A DNA stretch of 14,302 bases from Gammaproteobacteria bacterium (GTDB lineage Bacteria > Pseudomonadota > Gammaproteobacteria > Xanthomonadales > Marinicellaceae): assembly GCA_030426705.1 (NCBI GenBank), contig JAUHXW010000037.1, positions 1 to 14,302 of the forward strand. Reading direction: 5' to 3'. Shown piece after piece: positions 7,489-12,531 of the stretch (position 1 is the first letter of the stretch; every line of letters begins with the position of its first letter). The position numbers and the translations under genes are program-made. A model generated the notes under the pieces. It worked only from the letters and a program-made list of their open reading frames with translations, had not been told where the DNA came from and made no database searches.

Positions 7489-7524
7489 AAAAAATGCGCC
7501 CTTGAAAATTCAGGGGCGCATTTT
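7489..7524 (-). terminator. Intrinsic terminator between the TonB receptor gene and prfC
   Basis: On the minus strand, arm AAAATGCGCCC (7524-7514) pairs perfectly with GGGCGCATTTT (7501-7491), and an inner TGAA/TTCA extends the stem after one mismatch. The second arm runs into a T-run that ends directly at the prfC ATG (7488). The orientation fits termination of the receptor transcript, whose stop is 17 bases upstream. A TAAAAT (7525-7520) in the first arm could serve as a -10 for prfC, but this is weak. Confidence 0.82.
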
Positions 7525-7541
7525 AACTTATTGACGACAAA

Positions 7542-9866
7542 TTAAAAAGTCAGTCGGAAACCGGCGCTGATACTGCGGCCGGGTCTGGGCGCGATGTCTT
7601 TGATGAAAGAAGCATGATCGCGAATTTCTTCATCCAGCAAATTAGAACCTTTGACAAAAATCATGGTTTCTAACTGTCCAGTGTAGTGAACCCAATTCAC
7701 ACTCAAATCCAGTAAATTGTAGCCTTCTGTAGGTAACTCAAATGAAGCCAGGGTGGTTTGTTTAGATACATGAGTGTAGTCCAAAGAAGCTGCCCAAGAA
7801 CCTTGGTTCCAATCAAGATTGGCTCCCATTCTTTCAGCTGGAATGCGAGGAACATTCTCACCAGTGTTCAGTTCGGCGTCAGTCATGTCCGCGAACAATC
7901 TGAACGCCCATTGATTGTTGAATGAATCATAAAACGCATACCCAAAGTCCGCCTCGAAACCAGTGAATGTACTGTTTTGTTGTGTGTAAACAAAAACTGG
8001 CACTTCCTCTTCTTCCAGGCCAGTATCACGCAAGAAAATGTAATCATCTATTTGGTTATAGAAAAAAGAAGCATTGAAACTGAAGCCTTCATTTCTGTAA
8101 CGAATACCAATATCCAGATTGTTGGCAGTTTCATGAGTCAAATCAGGATTACCAATTTCTATGGTTCCAGTTGCCAAATGTGGAATCAGTTCATCAGCTC
8201 CAGACTGGTTTGAAAAATACTCTTCTGCAGTTGGTAAACGTTGAGCTGAAGACAAATTGACCGGTAACGTCCAACGCTCATTCAAGTCAAAGGTTGCACC
8301 CAAAGAAATACTGAACGCATTGTCATCAATGTCATTGAATAAAGCTGTGCTTACCGATTGGTCATCGAAACGAATACCAAATTCACCATGCCAATTACCA
8401 AAATCTCGTTCTTCAATCATGAACAAACTCCAAACCTGCGTTTCTGAAGGCAGGATATAAGCTTCTTCACCCAAAGCAGAAAATTCACGATTAGACCACT
8501 GGAAGCCCCAAACACCTTCAAAACCAGCCAAGTGTCTGTGGCTCAGTTCCAGTCTCAGTTCATCTGCCTGGTTATCAAAAACAGTGCCCACTTCATCACC
8601 TTCCAGTTCAATGTGTTGGTAATCAGTGTTTGAATAGTGGGTTTTCAATTGATTGATGAAGTCACTTTCAGAGAATCGATGTAAGCCACGGACATTGAAA
8701 ACACTTTTATCCAAGTCAATTCTAACGATTTCTTCTTCCTCATGGTGCTCTTCATCTTCATCCTCCTCTTCATCATCATGGTCATGTTCTTCCTCGTGAT
8801 GCCCATGTTCATGGCCAGGAATACCGTAATTACGATCAAAATCAGAATAAGAAACACCCCAAAAGCCATTTTCATTGAATATTGAAAAACCTACATTCAC
8901 ACCTTTTGAGTCTACTGATGAGTTTTCCAAAACACCAAAGGCTTCTTCCTCATCTTCGTGTTCTTCATCGTCATCATCATGATCGTCATGTTCTTCAGCT
9001 TCATGCAAAATTCTTGATTCAGCATAACCAGGTATTTCATAATCATCAGTCTGACTGTCGAAATAACTGAAATGAAGGGCTGCGCGATCTTCAAATCCAT
9101 AATTAAATGCCAATACACCAGCACGCTCATCCAACGCGCTATCCGAAAGACGACCCTCAAAAGCACCGGTTAAACCTTCAACAGGTTGAGTTGGAATGAC
9201 ATCATCAATCACATTGACCAAGCCACCAACAGCGCCACCACCATATAGCAAAGTTGCCGGGCCTTTCAGTACTTCAACCTGTTTGGCCAATAAGGGTTCA
9301 GAGGTGATCCAATGATCAGGTGAAACTGAAGCCGCATCCTGATTGCTGATGTTGTTATTCAATACCATCACCCTTGGGCCTTGTTGTCCACGAATCACAA
9401 TTTGACCTGAGCCAGTTCCAAAACTTCCAGAGTTGACCCCGGTGATTTGGTTAATGGTTTGGTCCAAAGACAAACCACGATCAACCACCAAATCCTCTTC
9501 GCTTAATATCGCTACCGGCGTGGTCATTTTCAGTTGATTGTGCTCCAAAGGATTGGCAGAAACCACCAAAGTGTCCAGATTAAAATCATCAATATTAATG
9601 ACCAAGTCATTACCATCATGATTGATTGTGGTGTTGAAATGTTTGCTTGACGAAACTTCAACATCAATCTCGTACTTGCCATAGGCAAGTTCTGGAATAG
9701 TGAATCGACCATCGGTATCAGTGGTCGCAGATTGTTGGTTGTCGATGATTCGAATCACTGCGTTACTCACAGTGGATTGTTTGGAAGTGACCTGACCTGA
9801 CAAGTCTCCAGTTTGTGTAAAACCCTGTGTTACCCACAGCAGCATCACCCATGTAAATTTTCTCAT
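7542..9866 (-). CDS. TonB-dependent outer-membrane receptor with His/Asp/Glu-rich loops, probable zinc uptake
   Basis: The 774-residue protein has a signal peptide (1-17), a carboxypeptidase-regulatory-like beta domain (about 20-92), a TonB-box-like DTLVVSA (98-104), a plug domain (about 110-225, with VIRGQQGPRVMVLNNN and QVEVLKGPATLLYGGGAVGGLVNV) and a beta barrel that ends in Phe (SAGFRLTF). It imports a ligand across the outer membrane using TonB-ExbBD energy. Two early-barrel insertions, at about residues 288-308 and 352-379, are made almost only of His, Asp and Glu. They resemble the histidine-rich metal-catching loops of the zinc receptor ZnuD, so zinc or another divalent metal is the likely substrate. 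The small Cys/His exported protein encoded just upstream fits this. No Zur or Fur box is recognised before the ATG; a short dyad lies there instead. It ends at a strong terminator. Nickel, copper or cobalt remain possible substrates. Confidence 0.9.
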   Translation of the reverse strand: MRKFTWVMLLWVTQGFTQTGDLSGQVTSKQSTVSNAVIRIIDNQQSATTDTDGRFTIPELAYGKYEIDVEVSSSKHFNTTINHDGNDLVINIDDFNLDTLVVSANPLEHNQLKMTTPVAILSEEDLVVDRGLSLDQTINQITGVNSGSFGTGSGQIVIRGQQGPRVMVLNNNISNQDAASVSPDHWITSEPLLAKQVEVLKGPATLLYGGGAVGGLVNVIDDVIPTQPVEGLTGAFEGRLSDSALDERAGVLAFNYGFEDRAALHFSYFDSQTDDYEIPGYAESRILHEAEEHDDHDDDDEEHEDEEEAFGVLENSSVDSKGVNVGFSIFNENGFWGVSYSDFDRNYGIPGHEHGHHEEEHDHDDEEEDEDEEHHEEEEIVRIDLDKSVFNVRGLHRFSESDFINQLKTHYSNTDYQHIELEGDEVGTVFDNQADELRLELSHRHLAGFEGVWGFQWSNREFSALGEEAYILPSETQVWSLFMIEERDFGNWHGEFGIRFDDQSVSTALFNDIDDNAFSISLGATFDLNERWTLPVNLSSAQRLPTAEEYFSNQSGADELIPHLATGTIEIGNPDLTHETANNLDIGIRYRNEGFSFNASFFYNQIDDYIFLRDTGLEEEEVPVFVYTQQNSTFTGFEADFGYAFYDSFNNQWAFRLFADMTDAELNTGENVPRIPAERMGANLDWNQGSWAASLDYTHVSKQTTLASFELPTEGYNLLDLSVNWVHYTGQLETMIFVKGSNLLDEEIRDHASFIKDIAPRPGRSISAGFRLTF

Positions 9867-9899
9867 GTTGTTCTCGCTAAAATTTAATAATTAAGTTGG

Positions 9900-9914
9900 T
9901 TCAGCCTGGCTGAA
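9900..9914. promoter_or_regulatory. Short dyad upstream of the TonB receptor gene
   Basis: TTCAGCC (9900-9906) and GGCTGAA (9908-9914) form a perfect inverted repeat with one central base, 34 bases before the receptor ATG. It is not followed by T residues in the direction of transcription, so it is not a terminator. An operator or a leader hairpin is possible. No convincing -35/-10 pair was found here. Confidence 0.4.
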
Positions 9915-9996
9915 ACAGCAAAAAAAATAGCATCACAGGCAAAGCTTCAGTAGAAACTAAACGAAGGATTTGAGCCCTGATGCAAATGTAAAAAAA

Positions 9997-10263
9997 TCAA
10001 GCGAAAAGAGGAGGGCCTCTGATGGTGTCTTCATCAGACAGCGAATTGAAAGCAAATGTTGTGGTAACAACAAAGTGAGTGAGTTGATTACTGGGTGCAA
10101 TATCTGTTGAATGCTCAGTAGCGACATCCGCATCATGATTGACATGCGCATGCAGACAAACCTCACACACACTGCGCTCATGTTCCACAACCTCATGCGC
10201 CACATTGACAGTCAAAGCCGTCAAAAACACAAAAACAAAGCTGTAAAGCACCCGGTTACTCAT
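9997..10263 (-). CDS. Small exported Cys/His-rich protein, possible periplasmic metal binder
   Basis: The product has 88 residues from ATG at 10263. It begins with a signal-like hydrophobic segment (MSNRVLYSFVFVFLTALTVNVA), followed by a cluster of potential metal ligands: HEVVEHE, then CEVCLHAHVNHD, then EHSTD. A polar stretch and a terminal RGPPLFA follow. A short Cys/His protein ending in an Arg-x-Pro-Pro motif next to a TonB receptor resembles the DUF2946-like proteins of copper and zinc loci; the exact family is uncertain. The job is inferred to be periplasmic metal handling for the receptor encoded 130 bases downstream on the same strand. A longer reading from TTG at 10299 was rejected because that codon lies inside the -35 of the gene's promoter and would spoil the signal peptide. 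No Shine-Dalgarno sequence is present, and the promoter spacing predicts a leaderless message. Confidence 0.66.
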   Translation of the reverse strand: MSNRVLYSFVFVFLTALTVNVAHEVVEHERSVCEVCLHAHVNHDADVATEHSTDIAPSNQLTHFVVTTTFAFNSLSDEDTIRGPPLFA

Positions 10264-10270
10264 GCCCGCG

Positions 10271-10299
10271 AATATAGGTGATAAAACCATAAAATTCAA
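10271..10299 (-). promoter_or_regulatory. Promoter of the Cys/His protein gene, probably leaderless
   Basis: Minus-strand TTGAAT (10299-10294), a 17-base spacer and TATATT (10276-10271) are followed by seven bases and then the ATG at 10263. The expected start site is at or one base before the ATG. It has the same design as the promoter at 4314-4342, and it fixes the start of this gene. Confidence 0.68.
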
Positions 10300-10331
10300 T
10301 AGGTCGATGGTTTGTTTTATTGAATTACGTA

Positions 10332-10787
10332 TCAGGCAGCGACTGCATCCCAGCTGTTGTTTGTTTCAGAAAAGGTTAATCGACTTTGTTCTTTATCAAT
10401 TTTTCTGATTAGCTCAATAAGTTTTGATATTTTCTTATTTTTACCAACTTTTTCTAAATACAATGCCCTGATTAAAATATCAGCAGTGTGTTTAATTTCA
10501 GTTCTGTTATTTTCCCAGCCCCTGATAGTGGCTTCTGAAACATCCAGCTTTTCAGCCAGTTCAATTTGAGAAAACTCTAATTCTTTGCGTAGAAATCTAA
10601 TTTCCTTACCTTCAAGACTTCTTTTTTCAGTGCATAAATTATAAGCAATGGCTTTATGTAAGCCCTCCAGGTCATGAATTGAAACACCCTCACCATAAGG
10701 GGTTTTTCTTATGGTAAAACCATTTTCAAGATAAACGTTATCAAGCCCACAAGCTGTGTAGTGCAAAATGTTTTTGTCTTTTTTCAT
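10332..10787 (-). CDS. HTH transcriptional regulator, antitoxin-like (MqsA/HigA type)
   Basis: This 151-residue DNA-binding protein has an N-terminal segment with HYTACGLDNVYLENGF and TPYGEGVSIHDLEGLHKAI (about 9-47), shared by regulators that accompany DUF4258-type genes. An XRE-type helix-turn-helix follows (about 62-100), with LRKELEFSQIELAEKLDVSE and the recognition helix ATIRGWENNRTE. A lysine-rich helical tail (about 105-135) could mediate dimer formation. Unlike classic MqsA, the N-terminus has no four-cysteine zinc site. ATG at 10787 is supported by AAGGTG seven bases upstream. The gene lies 14 bases after the DUF4258-like gene in the same orientation, in the toxin-first order of mqsRA and higBA. 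It probably represses the pair by binding the palindrome at 11144-11162. A plain regulator without a toxin role for its partner is the main alternative. Confidence 0.8.
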   Translation of the reverse strand: MKKDKNILHYTACGLDNVYLENGFTIRKTPYGEGVSIHDLEGLHKAIAYNLCTEKRSLEGKEIRFLRKELEFSQIELAEKLDVSEATIRGWENNRTEIKHTADILIRALYLEKVGKNKKISKLIELIRKIDKEQSRLTFSETNNSWDAVAA

Positions 10788-10801
10788 GATTTCACCTTAA
10801 A

Positions 10802-11137
10802 TTAAGTCACAACTATGACGGTTACTACAATCAGGTAATTGCCATTATCACAATTGTCAATTGCTACAGCAACCCTAATAGTTCTATGCATTAAATAATG
10901 CTGTATCGTCAGTTTCCAATTGCCTTTGGACGTTCTGTGTACGCTCTCAACAACTCTACCATGCCTAAGACATTTGATGATTTCCATGTCGCTTACATGG
11001 CGTTTATTCTGACGATTTTTATTGTGGTGGGTCATCACTACATTAGCTGAATCTTTTGCTAAATCTTTAACAATTTTTAATGCACTAACATCATCCAAGT
11101 CCATTAAAATAACATTTTCCATTGCTTTTCGATTCAT
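10802..11137 (-). CDS. DUF4258-like protein, probable toxin partner
   Basis: The 111-residue protein from ATG at 11137 has a C-terminal domain of the DUF4258 type. Helix-forming HHNKNRQNKRHVSDMEIIKCLRHGRVVESV is followed by a beta sheet: GNWKLTIQHYLMHRTIRVAVAID and YLIVVTVI. This helix-then-sheet layout recalls small RelE/BrnT/MqsR-like ribonuclease toxins, and DUF4258 genes are commonly paired with HTH antitoxins. The toxin role is an inference from context. An 18-codon longer reading was rejected. ATG at 11137 has GGTGG four bases upstream, and the extra codons would run through the palindromic operator and the promoter. The ribosome binding site overlaps the operator, so repressor binding could affect initiation of transcription directly. 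The extreme C-terminus repeats valines and isoleucines. Confidence 0.68.
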   Translation of the reverse strand: MNRKAMENVILMDLDDVSALKIVKDLAKDSANVVMTHHNKNRQNKRHVSDMEIIKCLRHGRVVESVHRTSKGNWKLTIQHYLMHRTIRVAVAIDNCDNGNYLIVVTVIVVT

Positions 11138-11143
11138 TAATCC

Positions 11144-11176
11144 ACCGTTAATTATTAACGGTATTTTACCGTAAAA
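11144..11176. promoter_or_regulatory. Palindromic operator of the toxin-antitoxin-like pair
   Basis: ACCGTTAAT (11144-11152) and ATTAACGGT (11154-11162) form a perfect 19-base palindrome around one T. A third half-site, ACCGTAAAA (11168-11176), makes a second inverted pair (ACGGT/ACCGT, gap of five) with the shared middle half-site. The palindrome overlaps the ribosome binding site of the DUF4258-like gene and the neighbouring -10, the usual layout of an autoregulated toxin-antitoxin operon. Confidence 0.68.
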
Positions 11177-11191
11177 GTTCAATTTAAGCAA
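11163..11191 (-). promoter_or_regulatory. Likely promoter of the toxin-antitoxin-like pair
   Basis: TTGCTT (11191-11186) and TAAAAT (11168-11163) on the minus strand are 17 bases apart. The -10 lies between two operator half-sites. A second reading (TTGAAC, 17 bases, GTTAAT) overlaps it, so the exact promoter is uncertain, but either one is covered by the palindrome. Confidence 0.45.
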
Positions 11192-11258
11192 TTTGCTTTG
11201 GGGAGACTCTGAGCTACTTGAACTGGAGTGGTAAGCGTAAGACCCCAGGGCAAACCTT

Positions 11259-11675
11259 TTAAGTTTTTTTCACTATGTGCTTTAATGGCTCATAAAATAA
11301 GATCATTAACGTTGTTACCCACACGATAATACCAAATTCTTCAACCCCTAAAAATTTAAATGTTGTTGGGCTGGGTGAGTGCGTAACCAGCACACCATTG
11401 TAGATGAATTCGAAACTCCGTTGGTCTGGCTCATAATTATTTAATTCGTATAACATATAAACAGAATTAATTATTATGGCCGTTACAAACTTAACCAACA
11501 TGTTAAGCTTAATCCAGCTCTGAATATCCAATAAAAAATATACCGTCATTCCCCAAAAACCAAGTAGGAAAAGATACACAGAGAGGTAAGTGCTGATTAA
11601 AAACATCAATAAAAAAGTCAAAGTTACTGAAATCAGATAAAACAGTAGCCAATATTTTTTATTGTTGAGTTCCAT
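11259..11675 (-). CDS. Four-helix membrane protein of unknown function
   Basis: I do not recognise this protein. From ATG at 11675 it has 138 residues. After a short polar start (MELNNKKYW) there are three hydrophobic stretches of membrane-helix length (LLFYLISVTLTFLLMFLIS, YLFLLGFWGMTVYFLLDI, LVKFVTAIIINSVYMLY). An approximately 35-residue polar loop (about 75-110) with acidic and aromatic residues follows, then a fourth helix (IIVWVTTLMILFY) and a basic tail (KHIVKKT). Lysines at both ends suggest cytoplasmic termini. A TTG six codons upstream is a poorer start; neither start has a clear ribosome binding site. It lies on the same strand as the toxin-antitoxin-like pair, about 120 bases upstream of it, next to the degenerate ssrA fragment. 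So it may be accessory DNA, possibly a remnant of an earlier insertion at ssrA. The coding status rests on the intact frame and clean membrane topology. Confidence 0.6.
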   Translation of the reverse strand: MELNNKKYWLLFYLISVTLTFLLMFLISTYLSVYLFLLGFWGMTVYFLLDIQSWIKLNMLVKFVTAIIINSVYMLYELNNYEPDQRSFEFIYNGVLVTHSPSPTTFKFLGVEEFGIIVWVTTLMILFYEPLKHIVKKT

Positions 11676-11730
11676 TAATTTTAAAAAAGCCAAATAAATT
11701 CAGTTGATTGAGATTGTACTTCATTACCAA

Positions 11731-11771
11731 ACAAGGGGGCGACTTGGCTTCGACGTGGGTTACGATACTTG
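11731..11771 (+). pseudogene. Degenerate copy of the tmRNA 5' end
   Basis: Bases 11731-11771 match 12015-12055, the junction and first 37 bases of ssrA, with four differences in 41 positions. The match includes the whole block TGGCTTCGACGTGGGTT. Similarity fades after ACTTG, and there is no tag-coding stretch, no tmRNA 3' half and no CCA end in the following 240 bases. It is therefore a 5' fragment, not a second functional tmRNA. Most ssrA-targeting elements duplicate the 3' end, so a 5' fragment needs another explanation, such as a partial duplication followed by decay. Confidence 0.72.
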
Positions 11772-12010
11772 CAAGCAAAGCATTCATGAAATCGGTTGGT
11801 TCACTTCAGTGAATCAGAGATTTCTTCTTGATTCCATTTTGCATTGCCGGTTTTTATTGGCATAATAAAAGAACGCAAGCAAAATCACCAAGCCACATGC
11901 CGAATGTGAAACCCTCATCCGTATTAACTTAAACATAAGTTGTGATTCCAACACTTGGTGTTACAATAACCATCCTTGAATTTGGTGAATACAACACCAT
12001 ATATTCAATA
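11772..12010. other. Non-coding spacer between the ssrA fragment and ssrA
   Basis: No gene is evident. Three short hairpins are present: TTCACT/AGTGAA (11800-11813), TTTTATT/AATAAAA around GGCAT (11852-11870) and AACAC/GTGTT around TTG (11950-11962). The right end holds the ssrA promoter. The rest may be decayed remains of the duplication that produced the ssrA fragment. Confidence 0.5.
11976..12005 (+). promoter_or_regulatory. ssrA promoter
   Basis: TTGAAT (11976-11981) and TATATT (12000-12005) are 18 bases apart, placing the start site about 12012, a few bases before the mature tmRNA 5' end at 12019. The spacer is almost exactly filled by a dyad, TGGTG (11983-11987) and CACCA (11995-11999), which could be a regulator site or chance. 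Confidence 0.65.
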
Positions 12011-12018
12011 ACAGACAA

Positions 12019-12370
12019 GGGGACGACCTGGCTTCGACGTGGGTTGCGAAACTTGTAGGTGCATGCCGAGGGCGACATAAACCTCGTAAATATCTGTGTC
12101 AAAGTTATAGTTGCAAACGACGATAACTACGCTTTAGCAGCTTAATGCTAACGGGCACTCACGATTTCTTGCGTTCGTGAACTGTCCGTCATAACCAGCA
12201 AGATCGCTTAGCGTACCGTTTGGATGCGCTGGGTTAAATTAAATCCGAACTGGTGTTGATGAATCCTGTTAGGCGGAGTCATCAACATAAGATTAAAAGC
12301 CGAAACTAAGCATGTAGAGCCTCAAGCAGAGGACTTACGGACGCGGGTTCGATTCCCGCCGTCTCCACCA
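12019..12370 (+). ncRNA. ssrA: Transfer-messenger RNA (tmRNA), tag ANDDNYALAA
   Basis: This is a complete one-piece tmRNA of 352 bases, which rescues stalled ribosomes and tags the unfinished protein for proteolysis. The 5' end GGGGACG (12019-12025) pairs with CGTCTCC (12360-12366) to form the tRNA-like acceptor stem, with one G-T pair. A discriminator A and an encoded CCA (12368-12370) follow. The T arm is GCGGG/CCCGC around TTCGATT. The resume codon GCA at 12113 opens a short frame, Ala-Asn-Asp-Asp-Asn-Tyr-Ala-Leu-Ala-Ala, ending with TAA at 12143-12145. It differs from the E. coli tag only by Asp for Glu at position 4. The upstream stretch ATAGTTGCAAACGACGA matches the conserved alignment signal. 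The 3' end serves as an attachment site for the adjacent integrative element. Confidence 0.97.
12341..12370. other. Probable element attachment site (attL) at the ssrA 3' end
   Basis: The T arm and acceptor 3' strand of ssrA are a common target of tyrosine integrases, and an integrase gene of that type starts 162 bases further on, pointing inward. The core is expected to be within these last ~30 bases of ssrA. The matching copy at the far end of the element is outside the window and no second copy is seen here, so the exact core cannot be set. Confidence 0.6.
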
Positions 12371-12441
12371 AATCAGAGTACAAGGACGTATTCTAACATC
12401 CAACAAACAACCATATATCTTAATCTTAACAACTTCCGTGG

Positions 12442-12447
12442 TATAAT
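12442..12447 (+). promoter_or_regulatory. -10 box of the integrase gene
   Basis: A consensus TATAAT lies 90 bases before the integrase ATG, with only a poor -35 (around 12419-12424). This places a leader of about 80 bases, containing G-rich repeats, in front of the gene. Regulation by an element-encoded factor is plausible. Confidence 0.45.
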
Positions 12448-12481
12448 AATGTCTTTTACAGTCCGATAACATCCGCTCATT

Positions 12482-12524
12482 TTGGGGGTATTGTTGGGGT
12501 ATTTTATTTACCCTTGGGGGTATT
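12482..12524 (+). repeat. Three G-rich direct repeats before the integrase
   Basis: TTGGGGGTATT occurs at 12482-12492 and 12514-12524, and a shorter TTGGGGTATT at 12494-12503. An inverted TACCC (12509-12513) can pair with the last copy (GGGTA, 12518-12522). They lie between the integrase -10 and ATG, close to the attachment site. They could be arm-type sites for integrase or a directionality factor. The last GGGGG is 11 bases before the ATG and may also act as a poorly spaced ribosome binding site. Confidence 0.55.
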
Positions 12525-12531
12525 TTTAAAA

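Noticed and set aside
8645..9166. Met- and Lys-rich minus-strand frames beside the His/Asp/Glu repeats
   Set aside because: They are out-of-frame readings of GAT/GAA/CAT-type codon runs in the TonB receptor.
9867..9996. Fur or Zur box before the TonB receptor gene
   Set aside because: No stretch matches the known AT-rich dyads of these regulators; only the unrelated GC-rich dyad is present.
9957..10205. An 82-codon minus-strand frame overlapping the Cys/His protein gene
   Set aside because: The overlapping frame has a signal peptide, metal ligands and a matching promoter; this one has none of them.
11192..11258. Terminator after the membrane protein gene
   Set aside because: The CTGG...CCAG pairing is short and mismatched, and no T-run follows on the minus strand.
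11735..12010. Second functional tmRNA
   Set aside because: Only the first ~37 bases resemble ssrA; no tag frame, 3' half or CCA end is found.
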